This document shows positions 11,361 through 23,607 of a stretch of DNA of 64,000 bases, piece after piece (positions within the stretch are counted from its first letter, which is position 1; each line of letters opens with the position of its first letter). Under the pieces are notes generated by a model that searched no databases, had not been told where the DNA came from, and saw only the letters and a program-made list of their open reading frames with translations. Source of the DNA: Bradysia coprophila (lineage: Eukaryota; Arthropoda; Insecta; Diptera; Sciaridae); NCBI RefSeq assembly GCF_014529535.1, contig NW_023503293.1:420472-484471 (forward strand), given 5' to 3'. The position numbers and the translations under genes were made by a program.

Positions 11361-14300
11361 ATGGCTTATGTTGCTGCATTCTTATTTCTTGTATCATCAA
11401 TTTTGATTCTCATCAATTATCTGCAAAATTTGTACGACGTTCGGAGAAAGGTGAAGATAACATCATATCGTATGGTTCGAAATGCCGATGGCAATAAAGA
11501 ACAGGAGAAAATCGTTAAAGAATACACGCAAGCTCCCGGTCCGATGCCGATACCAATTCTCGGCAATCTGGCAACGATAGGGAAATACGGTAAGTTTTTT
11601 TTTTCGTTTGATTTTCTATTGGAAAAATAATTTTCTTTTTTTTATGATCATTAAGAGTAAAAGTAGTGATTGCTTTCGTCGGTAAAAATCTTATTCAAAA
11701 ATTTACAAAAAAAAATGAGTTTAACGAAAAATGTTTCACTTCCTTGGTTCGATTTATTGTTCTTTTTTTTTAAATTAATTAGCTTTGCCGGCATCCAACC
11801 GGATACTTTATACATATCTTTTAATTACAATGACTAGACTCGTGACTAGATCTAATAATTTCTCTTTCTATTTACCTCCGCTCTAACACCAACAAAACAA
11901 TCAACTAATTTATTCGGTTCTTGATTTTCGTTTTATTATTCCACACTGATTGCTTTACGGAAATTATACTAAATTTTAACATTTAATGCGTTAGAACCAA
12001 ATGGGAGAATTGAAATTTTGCTAATTAAATTTACAAAAAAAAAGATTCATGCATCAGACCAGCTATGTACACGATTTAAACACTTTGCACTGTAATAATC
12101 TCACTGCAAACTTTTACTCAATTAGACGGAAACAAATTCCAAAGATTTATTTTTTGTGGCTTGTATAAATCCACAATATTATTTTGACTGCTGCAAAAAG
12201 CTCCAACGGCTCCAACCTAAACTTAATTAATATAAAGAAAATTGTTGTTCATTTGTTGTTCAAGGTAGTACTTATTGTTGCTAACGTTTTTTTTTTTCTC
12301 TTCTGTCCATGACTTTCAGAGGTTCCATTTGTCGCATTCACTGAATTAGCTAAAAAATTCGGCGACATTTACACATTAACATTCGGAGCGACAAAGTGTC
12401 TGGTGGTAAACAATTTGGAGTTGATCAGAGAGGTGCTCAATCAAAATGGTAAATTCTTTGGCGGACGTCCCGATTTCTTGCGCTTCCACAAATTGTTCGG
12501 AGGTGATCGAAGCAATTGTAAGTATTTTCCTTCTTTTATAAATTTAAAATAAATAAATAAATAAATTTAGTCAGGGAATGAAGTCAGTTGTTTTAAAAAT
12601 CTGACTGTGTCCTCATCAGTTATGAGCATTTTATTTCGATTGGTTTTTTTTATTTCTTTTAATTTTGTTGTTGTTTTGAAACGAAGATCATTTCTGCATT
12701 TAAGTCATAATTCAATTTTCATTTCCTTTCGATAAACAATAAAACAACACCCAAGTACACAATCGGCTTGTAAACAAAACTTTTTATTGAATCAAACTTG
12801 TTTTTCATAAAACTCAAAAATAAAAAAAAAATCGAACAAAAATATTATTGTGTAGGTTACCCAAACAGAAGAGATAGGTAACTACGCATACCCAAGTAGA
12901 TTATTTTAAGTGGCCATAAAAAATAGTGCATTTTGCATCTATTTATATCGCAAATAAACTGTGTTACCTGTACGCTGCAGTAGACTTTAACAATCATGTT
13001 TTGTGTGGACGAAACTTACAAAAAAAACCGCATAAACTTTAGATACCATATCTGCGTTGTACCAATAGAATCATAGCGTAACCACACTCTAACAGAACAG
13101 CTATAAATTTTGTCCCGATTGGTTTTTGTTTGTTTTTTTCCCCTCACAGCCAACAGAAGAGCCCAACATAATATATGTCCAAAATAAAGAGAAGAATCTT
13201 ATTCAATGAATACGATGGCATAATATAATTGTTGCAATTACCATTCTTTCGATCTGTTTTGCTTTTACAGAGTCATAACAAAAATAATAAAATTTTTATA
13301 AACAAATGTGTGTATGTGTATATAACACGATATGCAACCCGTATGTATATTGAACATTGCAAAATCTGTATCAAGTTAGCCACGAAGATGAAAAACCTGT
13401 TCTTTCCACACTTCATTCCACTGACCGTGAAAATCGTCCAACGGGTAATCGGAATGGACTTCAAATTATCTTTTTTTTTACTCATTTTTTTCGTATCTTT
13501 TCCTTTTTGCTGTATATTTGTGGTTGATTTTCATTTGGTTTCAATTTAATTGCATAAATAATAATTTTTTAACATTGACTCGTTTTTTTTAAATTCAATT
13601 TGAAAACGAAGGATGTTCGGTATTTACATACGTTTTGCGTTGAGGACGAGCCCCTGTGATTTATTGTACAGTAAGAAAGACGATAAACAGAAGAAAACGA
13701 ATATGTAGAAGACGTACGAAGAACGTTTTTTATACGAAACAGATTTTTCGATTAAATCTCAGTTGATTCGACATTTTCTATGTTTTGTTTTGTGTGTTTT
13801 TTTTCCTGTTTTAAATTGATGATGAAGCCACCGTTTTTTTTTCTTCTTCGTCTAAATAAATCCCAATTTATTGTGGGATAATACCCCAAACGACAACAAT
13901 AAAATCGAAAATTCTTAGTGAGTTCTTCATCAAATAATTTTTGATATTTAAAACAAAAACCAGTTTAGGCATTTGATTTTTATATTTGTTTTGAGTCAAA
14001 AACTTTCTTAAATTATCTTAGTTCATCTTAGTTCTTTCAACTTTAGTCTATATTTAGACTAGATATTGAACCATTCAATTAAAAATAAAATATTCCTTTT
14101 CGATCTGAAGTTACAGCGACATAAATAGGTTCGTCGAACAAAGTAGATTTCTTTATTAGAAGCTTTTAGAATCACAGGAAGTATAGCTAAATTGTTCGTC
14201 TAAATGTGCTATTGCCCACACGTTTGTACGTCATTCGAAACTTTACTGGAATTTATCGTAAATTTACAGAAAAACTACCGGAAATTTACAGAAAATTTAC

Positions 14301-16889
14301 CGGAAGTTTGCAGAAAATCTACTGGAAATTTACTGAAACTTACGAAAGGTTTTTGGTAAATTTTGGTAAATTTGGTAAATTCATAACCCTTGGCGCGAGA
14401 TGAAATTTATTCATTTATATAGCTCCAATAGAAATTTTGTTAAATTTCTGTGTGAAAGGGACAAATTTAATTTTGAAAATTGGGAAAAATGTTTACTCAA
14501 AAACGCAGGAACTCTTTCTGAAAAAACGTTTTCCCATATTTTCCTTAATTTTTCTTAATTTTTCTTAATTTTTCCTAAATATTCCAAACTTTGTAAAAAT
14601 CGTTTTTTGTGAAAATTAAGGAAAATTTAGAAAAATGAGGGAAAATTCAAGAAAATATGGAAAAACGTTTTCACATTACATTACATGAAAAACGTGAGGA
14701 ACTTTTCTTCACGGCGTGTAAACTTCACCTGAAGCTTTTGAGTAAAATACCTTACTTAGCATTGAGACAAATGATGAAAATGACGTCTTGTGTCTAGACT
14801 TCCCACAAGAAGTACCATTTGTCTCATTGATAAGTAATGTTCAATTATTTTTATCTATTAATAATAAATTACGGAAAGAAATGCAGAAAAAAAGACATCG
14901 ATAATGACGAACCTCCACTGAATTTCTATTATCCACCGACAATCTGATTACCGACAGATCAATAACAGCATTTTTTTTTTCGTAATAAACTTGCAATATT
15001 TTTATAATCAGATTGATACAATGTTGCTAATGGCACGCATAAATATTCAACGGTCGAGAAGCGACAGAAAAAAAGTCTTCTCTTAACCGCTTTATTAAAT
15101 CGAAACACGATTTAAAACATCATTTTGATAAGATAATTCCCTATTTATTTACATTTTATGTTGCTCGTTTTCTTATTCTTGCAAGTTATAGTTTCACAGA
15201 GCGCGAGCGAGACGATATACCATATCGATATGAACGAACTAATTAATAAAAATCTCAGTTCGATGTTTCTTATTCGTTTTAGTAACGTGGGTAATGAATA
15301 ATTTATCGCTCGATGCGTTCTTGCTACCAGAATGTATGACAAAACAAGTTGTATTCCGTCATGACGTAGATATATGATGGGCATGTCTCATCAAAAAGTG
15401 CTAAGCTAATTATTATTATTAAAATGAATGAAGAAGTTCCGTAAGAAATTACATAACATATGAGAAAGTGAATGATAAGCACTTTCAATGGTGCCGAACA
15501 TATTTGATAGTAGTTGACTGTAGGACCAATAGATACCAAATGATAGCGTTATTGCAGGCTTACAATTTTTTTCAATGTCTTGTAATATTAGAGTTCCCTC
15601 AATTTAATTTTATCTTTTTCTTCTTCCTTCCAGCACTCGCCCTATGTGACTGGTCCAATTTGCAACAAAAACGTCGTAATTTGGCACGCAAACATTGTTC
15701 GCCTCGTGACTCGTCCTCATACTACACAAAAATGAGTGAATGTGGCGGTTTGGAAATGGAACAGTTCATCCAACGAATCAGAGAATCCACAACACCTGGT
15801 GTCGATTTTCACATCAAACCGTTGATCCAACAAGCTTGTGCAAACATGTTCAGCCAGTATATGTGCTCGACCCGTTTCAGCTACGATGATCAAGCATTCC
15901 AGAGAATTACAAAATGTTTCGACGACATTTTCTGGGAAATCAATCAAGGATATGCGGTCGATTTTTTGCCATGGTTGGCTCCATTCTATACCAGTCACAT
16001 GAACAAAATTGTCTCATGGTCGGCAGAAATTCGAAACTTTATTTTGGACCGTATCATCTGCGAACGTGAATTGCATTTGGATGCTGAGGAACCAGAAAGA
16101 GATTTTACTGATGCATTGTTGAAGAGCTTATTGGAAGATCCGGACGTGACGAGAGACACAATTATTTACATGTTGGAAGACTTTTTGGGTGGTCATTCAG
16201 CTATCGGAAATTTGGTAATGTTATCGCTGGGATACATCGTACAGAATCCGGAAATTGGTCGAACCATTCAGGAGGAAGTCGATCGAATCACAAACAATGG
16301 AAGCCGATGCGTAACACTTAATGATACCGAAGATATGCCATACACTGTGTCAACGATTTTCGAAGTTTTACGTTACTCATCATCGCCGATTGTGCCGCAT
16401 GTAGCCACCGAAGATGTTTGCATTGCTGGCTATGGGGTAACCAAAGGTACGGTTGTCTTCATAAACAATTATGAGCTGAATACATGCGAAAAATATTGGG
16501 ACCAACCGGAAAAATTCGATCCATCGCGATTCATTGAACGGGTCGAAGTTGACGAGATGAAGGGCGATAATTCAACGGACATTCATTACGATTCGGGCTA
16601 TGAAAATGAAGATGTCGAATCCATTCCATCGGAATCACAAGATATCACAAAGCCTAAGTACGTGGACAGAGTTCGGAAAAATATTCCACATTTCTTACCG
16701 TTCAGCATCGGCAAACGAACATGCATCGGTCAGAATTTGGTCAAAGGGTTCAGTTTCATTATGTTGGCGAATATAATGCAAGCGTTTGACGTTAGCGTAA
16801 GTGATCCGACATTAATTAAAATGTATCCGGCTTGTGTGGCAGTACCGGCCGAAACATATCCGTTACAGTTTCATCCGAGAGCACGTTAG
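11361..16889 (+). CDS. Cyp307a: Cytochrome P450 CYP307A (Spook/Spookier type), ecdysteroid synthesis
   Basis: Three exons, 11361-11589, 12320-12517 and 15634-16889, join in phase to give about 560 residues, close to fly Spook. Features in order: an N-terminal membrane anchor (residues about 1-25), a proline hinge APGPMPIPILGN, an I-helix with GGHSA at 328-332, the ExxR motif EVLR at 386-389, FDPSRF, and the haem loop FSIGKRTCIG with ligand Cys506. The I-helix lacks the usual acid-Thr pair, which I recall as a CYP307 feature. An acidic insert rich in Ser, Asp and Glu precedes the haem loop, as in other CYP307A proteins. The family acts in the early 'black box' conversion of 7-dehydrocholesterol toward ecdysone, in ER membranes of steroid-making cells. 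Two introns (730 bp and 3116 bp) argue for the intron-bearing Spookier-like form rather than intronless Drosophila spook. A poly(A) signal AATAAA lies at 17096-17101. Confidence 0.96.
14206..14400. repeat. Degenerate GAAAATTTACCG word array in P450 intron 2
   Basis: About 15 imperfect copies of a roughly 12-base word (GGAAATTTAC, AGAAAATTTACC, CTGGAAATTTACTG) run head to tail. The same word family reappears near 31440-31560, 37610-37780 and 38280-38340. There is no exact period, so it is not an ordinary minisatellite. Confidence 0.65.
14521..14676. repeat. Palindromic TTTTTCTTAA array
   Basis: The arms are AAAAACGTTTTCCCATATTTTCC on the left and an inverted match ending GGAAAAACGTTTTCA on the right. 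Three copies of CTTAATTTTT lie inside. It sits in intron 2 of the P450 gene. Confidence 0.55.
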
Positions 16890-18530
16890 TTGTGTCTGTT
16901 TTCCTTTTTTTTTCTATTGACATAATCTGGATTCTGCTCCATTTTTATGTTAAAAATACATTTTGGACTTGTGTACCGCCGGTTAATAATACTATAGTAC
17001 TTTTTAATGTAAGAGATAACAAGACAGAATATTTTATAATGTTTCCATACACATTGATAGCTGCCCTTCTCAATACAAATTGAGACGAGCGTTACAATAA
17101 AAATGAAGTCAGTCTGATTAACGAAATGCTTTCGGATCGTAAGCACAAAATATTATACAGCCACCTTAAATGAACGGAACGTAATTATTATACGTGAGAG
17201 GGAGAGATTGGAAGAGTATAATTGTGTGTGTGAGAGAGAGAGATAGTCACTTAAAGTTTGATATACGAAAAGAAAATCGCATTAGGATTAGGATTATTTT
17301 TAAGAGTTTTTTTTTTGATAAAAATCAAAACTTAAGAAATTTAGCAGCATTTCACAGATCGCATTTATAAATAGTCTAAAGTAAATGGTATATAGCGAAA
17401 AGCGGAACGTTGTTATAAAATGGTATAAGTTCTTCTTGAATACAACAACACACACACACAATAATTTAATATTTTTTTTTTATATAGAATTCTTATACGA
17501 TAGTACCTTCTGTTATCTAGTGTTTAGTGATTTTGATAGTGTTAAACGACATAATGTTTTATTATAAATATTTTTTTTTGTAAAGTGTCTTTTTTGCCGT
17601 ATTTACACAAATTAATCGATGAATTTTATTTTATTAATACAATTTTTCACTGTAAATTAGAATGAGAGGCTTTCAGAAGAGAAAATGAAACTTATATTTT
17701 CATGAAAATATTTTTTACAGAAACATAAACAAACGAAAAAAAAACAGAACAAATAATTTGCAATTTTTTAGCATTTATATGGAACATTGTTGGTCTTATA
17801 ATATATCAAGAATATTTGTAATAATTGTTCTCATAATTTGGAATAATTTTTTTTTTGTTTGTTAAATTTGAAATGAAATTAATTTATAATTTCTGATTGA
17901 ATTTTTGTAGATCCATTTTATTGTAAGACTGAATATTTTTTTTTATTATTTTTTAATTAATTTTTTTTGTGGAACTGTTTAACGAAAAAGAATCAAATTG
18001 AACAGATTCGACGACAGAATATTTTTTTTTTTAAATAAATATTTGTTTAAATAAAATAGACAAAAATTCTTTTAATTATGGGGCTGCATGTCGACGTTGG
18101 TCAAATGTTATCACCGGATATTTTTGGTCACAATTTCTTACCTTTTTACACGTTATCCAAGGCCTAATTTATTTGAGTAATGATTCTCAAAAGATTTTGC
18201 GAATCTTTGAGAATTTGAGTCAATTTTTGTGAATATTAGGCCTTGAAGTTATCAGAGAAAAGGCAGTGCTCCCTCAAAAAAAGTCAACTCTAACAATACA
18301 ACCATTGCATTCCTACAATTCGCCTGATAAATTTGTACGCCTTGCAGTAGAGTTGGAAAATTGCACTGACATCAAAAGAAAGTTATGAATAATTAACTAG
18401 AAAAGTAAATGAGTCACGACATGAACCTATTTTCTAGAAAAAGTTTTCTAAAATTTTCTAGAATTTTAACCAATTTTCACAATTCTACAATTTCCTACAA
18501 ATTTTAGAATTTAAGATCAACTCATACTAA
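16890..18530. other. P450 3' untranslated region and AT-rich spacer
   Basis: The first part should be the CYP307A 3' UTR, with AATAAA at 17096-17101. The rest is AT-rich DNA with homopolymer runs and a degenerate TTCTAGAAAA cluster (about 18425-18500). No coding frame is credible. Confidence 0.5.
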
Positions 18531-19009
18531 GGGACTCTTTTGAAAAACAGCCGCCCGAAATCGGACGTATTTTTTAAGCCAAAACCACTTTCAGAAAAAT
18601 TCTTCGAAGCTTCTGTGGCTGGTCGGAGGTGATCAAAAACCGAAAAACCGAATTTCTCCAGTTACACGAGCCGTACAGGGGTCTTATTCGGTTTAAAATT
18701 CATCCATACTGAGATTGTGTAATTTTAGTTTTCAACCGAAAAATGACTGAAAACTAACACTTTTCTTACAGAAATTTATCGAGGTACCCGAAATGTGCAT
18801 GGTCGTGTGGGGTGTCATTAGAACGGGGAAAATTTCTGTAAGTGGATGTTTTCGGTTTTTGAACACCGCCGACCAGCCACACAAGCCTCGAAGAATTTTT
18901 TTGAAAGTGGTTTTGGCTTCTTGTGTCGAATATACCTTTCTGGGCATATATGAAAAATTCCGCTGGAAAACGCGTCCGGTTTCGGTCAGCTATTTTTCAA
19001 AAGAATCCC
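18531..19009. mobile_element. Long-armed inverted-repeat element, 479 bp
   Basis: The ends are GGGACTCTTTTGAAAAACAGC on the left and an inverted copy ending TTTTCAAAAGAATCCC on the right. Further matching arm blocks include GAAGCTTCTGTGGCTGGTCGG against CCGACCAGCCACACAAGCCTCG. No transposase frame is present. The right end abuts the next element at 19012. Confidence 0.7.
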
Positions 19010-19011
19010 TC

Positions 19012-19312
19012 ACTAAAATGATCGATTCTGAGGGTTTTCAGTGTATCGTGGTTTGAAAACAAGTATAGACTCACATCACGAGCATTTGTACTGTTTTTAT
19101 TACATTTACACTGTTTATTCAGTGTGAAAGCTCAAAGGGTTTGCATAAGCTTCGCTGATCGGTATAGACGTGCACGCACGCGCACGAGCTCAATTACACT
19201 AAATAAATCTTGCAATGGTAATAAAGACAGTGCGAGTGCTCGCTATGTAAAGTCTATATACTTGTATTAGAACCACAATACCCTGAAAATTCTCAGATTC
19301 AAACATTTTAGT
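19012..19312. mobile_element. ACTAAAATGAT-ended inverted-repeat element (short copy)
   Basis: The left end ACTAAAATGATCGATTCTGAG and the right end (inverted) CTCAGATTC...CATTTTAGT are partners, continuing through TTTTCAGTGTATCGTGG and AACAAGTATAGACT. The same terminal sequence bounds a longer copy at 36623-37600, so this is a family. No coding capacity is seen. Confidence 0.7.
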
Positions 19313-19713
19313 TTGATTTGATTTTAATTTTTTCTTTTTAGAAACTACAGATTTTTGTAGTCTGCACATTCTTCAAAATGTTAGGCCAACAATTTTCAAG
19401 GCAACAGAGCGATTCTCACATGAAATACATTGAAATACGTTGAGTTTGGTATCGTTAGAAAAGTATGACGTCTGCCTATAGGATAAACTTTAACTTCCAT
19501 CAAGATATATCTACTCACTGAACTTTTTTTATCGTCACAGATTTATTAAAGCAAAAAAATTAAATTTTCACGCTATGGTGTTTTGAGATAGGGTTGAATT
19601 TAGTTCACAAGCAGTGAAGTAGCATACAATTTTCCACTGTTCCAATGAAAAACCATATCGAAAAACAGTCATCCATCGATGTCGTTGATTCCGTTTTGTA
19701 AAATAGATCGTCA

Positions 19714-19877
19714 CCAGTGCCGCTTTTAGCTTTTAGGCGCCATAGGGCAATTGGAAAAATAGGCGCCAATTTAGTAAAGCTACATTTTTTTAAGGACCTT
19801 GGGCGCCATTTTCTTCTGCTCCACTCCGGGCGCCACGGGCATTTGCCCATTTGGCCCATATGGAAAAGGCGGCACTG
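19714..19877. repeat. Small CAGTGCCGC-ended element
   Basis: CAGTGCCGCTTTTAG on the left faces GGCGGCACTG on the right, with several GGCGCCA blocks between. The GC-rich content stands out locally. No target duplication is clear, and the minus-strand frame across it looks spurious. Confidence 0.5.
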
Positions 19878-20342
19878 AACAAAACGTTTTCATAGGGGTG
19901 TATGAAATTTCATGAAAAGAAAAATTTTGTAAGACCGATTGAATGTATTTATTTTTTGAAGTACTGTTCGTTTTCAGATGATGTGATGTGGAAACTTCAA
20001 ATTTTTACACTTCTCCGTAATTGAAACAACGGGTTTTGATAACTCGGAAGTACTTTGCTGTCATACATTGGAATCTTAGCTATCCGAAAAGTCATAATTG
20101 ATGTACAATAATTTTAAGTTCTCAGAAAGAATCGGTTTTCTCTTAATCAGTGTCTTTTAACAGATCATTTAGTCTCTCAACAATTTCGCTAAAAACTTTA
20201 CTTACGTTTTTACTGAAAGTTTTACATTATACATAGGTTGAGTAGAACGTCTACTCAAAGCAAATTAACAAAGTGCCTAGAAATATGCCATGAGACACGC
20301 AAAATGTGATCTCAAAATCAGTCTTCAGTATCGGATTCCTTA

Positions 20343-20455
20343 GGGCAACACACTTCAAGCAAAAGTGCTATTAATGTCAGCTGCCAAATGGAGCACTGTC
20401 AAGTTTCAGTACCCTATTTAGAGTTAGTACCACTTATGATTGAAGTGCGTTGCGG
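20343..20455. repeat. MITE-like palindrome GCAACACACTTCAA / TTGAAGTGCGTTGC
   Basis: The imperfect inverted ends are about 30 bases long with a spacer of roughly 55 bases. There is no coding content. Confidence 0.5.
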
Positions 20456-20575
20456 CCAACTTTACTAAAGACGTTCTGTTTTGCTCAACCGGTTTAAAAA
20501 TTCATCAATTCACAGTCATAAAATTTCCGTGAGTCGTATGACGAAATGTCACACTTGAGGAGTCAGTTCAGTTAT

Positions 20576-21249
20576 CACGGTGAGCTTTAAAAATTTTTTA
20601 TTCGACCTCTCGTGCACATGGGATATTTTTATGGGAATGTGCTCAGGGGCCTCCCAGGATGACGAAATGACTATTCCCAAAATATTTCGATGGGAAATTT
20701 TTTAATTAGATCGATTTTTCGTTTTTTTGGGACCTGCGGGAAGCTTCGAAGACTGTTTGGACCTTACTGGTGACTCGTTTGAATATAGTTGCTGTTTAGC
20801 CTGAGATGTAAGCTTTACAGCGATACCAATCATGACATTCATGACTACCAACAAACATCTTGTATGAGGCATAGTCATTCAACGAGATGCCTCAACTTCA
20901 AACGAATCAAGCAGTACAGTCATTACCAATCAAACGATTCTTTTATTGCCTTCTTAAATGCAGATATTCCCGAACCAAGCACATCTAAATCTTTAAAAAA
21001 TTGCATGTGATCTCAGGCTAAACAGCAACTATATTTTTGTGTTCAAACGAGTCACCAGTAAGGTCCAAACAGTCTTCGAAGCTTCCCGCAGGTCCCAAAA
21101 AAACGAAAAATCGATCTAATTAAAAATTTTCCCATCGAAATATTTTGGGAATAGTCATTTCGTCATCCTGGGAGGCCCCTGAGCACATTCCCATAAAAAT
21201 ATCCCATGTGCACGAGAGGTCGAATAAAAATTTTTTAAAGCTCACCGTG
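20576..21249. mobile_element. Foldback element with CACGGTG tips and captured retrotransposon piece
   Basis: Two near-identical arms of about 230 bases (20576-20806 and 21011-21249) face each other. The outer tips read CACGGTGAGC and GCTCACCGTG. The flanking TTAT on each side (20572-20575 and 21250-21253) is a likely 4-bp target duplication. The left arm lacks 8 bases present in the right arm. The spacer contains a block of about 111 bases (20900-21010) identical to 24403-24513, in the 3' region of the decayed non-LTR element. A CAC tip with a 4-bp duplication is what I recall for Chapaev-type CMC transposons; that assignment is inference. Confidence 0.8.
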
Positions 21250-21831
21250 TTATATTTTCACTTTCAATCTAAGCAATTGGAAGGATGTGCCAAATAGCCT
21301 TTTCCTTTGTCTTTAATTTCTTCAAGTCACAAAGTTTTATATCATTTTGTTGAAGCTTCTATCGGACATCAGAACTTCAACCGAATCAAAAATCTTAAAA
21401 TTACTTACTTTGCGAGGAAAATGCGAAGGACACCTTAACATAGCCTCACTGACATCCATTCAGATCCATTTCGAAAAAAATAGTAAAAGATAGAAGCTAT
21501 TTTAATACATAATGCGTGTACACCTGCACTGCATGTGCTGTGTGTTGTAAGTAACACCAAAGAAAGCATGAGTCCTGTTGTGAATGCCTACTCTGATACC
21601 ATCAGCATCCAAACTGCAGGTAGCTGAGAACTTGAATGACTCGCTAATTCGGCTATTTTTAGAGGTACACCCATCGCAGTTAAATGGGAAGATTGCATCG
21701 CTTCTCTTATAGTAATAACATTTGTCGATCGATACCCTCCCGGTGGAACATTAAACACATATTTCATTGGAAACGCTCGTGTTTCATTGAATTTATTTTG
21801 AATTCTGATGGAATGAACCTGTCGTTCCAAT

Positions 21832-23607
21832 TTAATCCAGAAATTCAAATGCATCCGGCTCATCTAAACAAGCTTCGTCGGCTGATTCTACGACTGGGGT
21901 ATATTGCACCGATTCCTGGCATCGTACTGCTGTTTTCATCTTATATTTCTTCCGATTAAGCGGTAAACCCCGAACTGCCCGCGACAATTTTGTCAGTGCT
22001 TGGATTTCGCCGCTTAGACTCTTGAACCTTGAATGAAAATGTAATTGTCAATAGATTGATGATCGTCCGCATATTTTTGGTTAATTACAGTGCTTTGGAT
22101 GCGTTTCTGCGTAGTATTCTCAATTTTCTGATTCTGCTTGAGTAAGCCAAAAGTTGACTCTTGTGTGGACGACGAATTAGCAATCGACGGTTGCGTGGAC
22201 GTGAAACGTTTGTTTGTCGACAATACCAGCGAGGTGGAGTGCCAAGTCGGCGACTTATGCTTAGCTCTCGTTCGTTATCGCTCCGTTGCGGACTTTGTCG
22301 AATACGTGGAGTTACGGAACGCTCATGACTGATAGAGTTACGTCGGAATGGGTTCAGATTTCTTCGAAAGTACTTTTGTCGACGAAATTCTCGAGTCGGT
22401 GTGTGTTGTCGGCGGCTTATACTCTGCTCTCGATCACCATCGCTCCGTCGAACACGGGGAGTTAGCGCACGCTCATGGCTGATAGAGTTACGTCGGAATG
22501 GGTTCAGATGACGTCGGAAAAACTTTTGTCGAGTCGGAGTATATTGTCGGCGGCTTAGACTCTCCTCCCGTTCATTATCACTCCGTTCTGGACTCCGCCG
22601 AATCAGTGGAGTTAGCGAACGCTCATGACTGACAGAGTTACGTCGGAATGGATTCAGGTGACGTCGGAAGAACTGTTGTCGAGTCGGAGTATATTGTCGG
22701 CGGCTTAGACTTCCCTCCCGTTCATTATCACTCCGTTGTGGACTCAGCCGAATAAGTGGAGTTAGCGAACGCTCACGACTGATAGAGTTCCGTTGGAATG
22801 GGCTGCGATCAGTCCTATAATGTCTTAGCGGGCTTACCGACTCACGTTCGAATGGGTTCCAATGGCTGTGTGGACTCTCTAGTCGCTCTGAAGTTTCAGA
22901 TAGTTGTAGCGTCTCAAGCTGTTGTAGAAAGTCTTGTCGATATGGACTCCGTTGACAATGTGGACTTTGTCGCCGAAAAAAACGGTCCCGCTGTTGTGGA
23001 CTTTCTTGTCGATGTGGACTTGCTCGTCGATGTGGACTTCCTCGTCGATGTGGACTTGCTCGTCGATGTGGACTTGCTCGTCGATGTGGACTTGCTCGTC
23101 GATGTGGACTTGCTCGTCGATGTGGAATATCTCGTCGATTGGGACTTTCTCGTCGAAGTGGAGTTTCTTGCTGATGTGGAGTTTCTCTCTGATGTGGTAT
23201 CTCTTGTCTATATGGATTCTCGCGCGATGAGTTTTCCCAACGAAGTAAACGCTCTTGCTGTAGTGTATTTTCTAACTGATAAAGACCTAACTGTCGATAT
23301 GGACTCTGAAGAATACGCTGACAATTTTGCAGCATTCGCCGATTCTGCAAAATGCGTGGTCGTTGAATATGATGCAAGTCCACTCCACGATATGGATCCG
23401 GAAGTAATTCATTTTCTCGAAAAGAGAATCCGGATCGAGAATAAAAATTGTAATGGACATGTACCGTCCCCTCCGATATCTGCAAAAAAAAAAATCATTT
23501 GAAATTTTGTAAGGATAAATATGGAACTAGAAAATCATTCAGTTCACATCTTTTCTGTATTCGCTTGATGGTCCTTTTAATAAATAAATCAATTAATTTA
23601 CCTTCAT
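21832..23607 (-). CDS. Unrecognised Arg/Ser-rich repeat protein, 3 exons, about 530 aa
   Basis: The model is a two-codon start exon ATG AAG (23602-23607, donor GTAAAT), a large exon 22089-23479 after TTTTTTGCAG, a 61-base intron (GTAATT...CAAG), and a last exon 21832-22027. Phase is kept at both junctions (0, then 2). The protein has no family I recognise. Residues about 121-159 are a tandem hexapeptide HRRASP or near copies. From about 229 to 420 there are four 50-residue repeats with PF at 229, 279, 329 and 379, each carrying RNSISHERSLTP-like and SRRQYTPTR words. The repeats are dense in RxxS, SP and TP sites. The C-terminal 65 residues are different: KKYKMKTAVRCQE, then an acidic end DEACLDEPDAFEFLD. 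RS composition suggests a nuclear RNA-processing or chromatin role, but this is inference. The repeats may be polymorphic. No homology search was possible. Confidence 0.72.
22996..23150 (-). repeat. 18-bp coding minisatellite (HRRASP repeats)
   Basis: On the plus strand the unit is GATGTGGACTTGCTCGTC, repeated about 6 times exactly or with single changes, with decayed copies on both sides. It encodes the hexapeptide array of the RS-rich protein. It also keeps the antisense frame open. Confidence 0.85.

Noticed and set aside
15145-15539. Overlapping minus-strand frames in the P450 intron
   Set aside because: Short, hydrophobic, no splice logic, and contained in the second CYP307A intron.
22798-23502. 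234-residue plus-strand open frame opposite the RS-rich gene
   Set aside because: It is kept open by the 18-bp repeat, reads as a LVDVDLLVDVD string, and lacks splice or homology support. The minus strand has in-phase introns and a sensible C-terminal domain.
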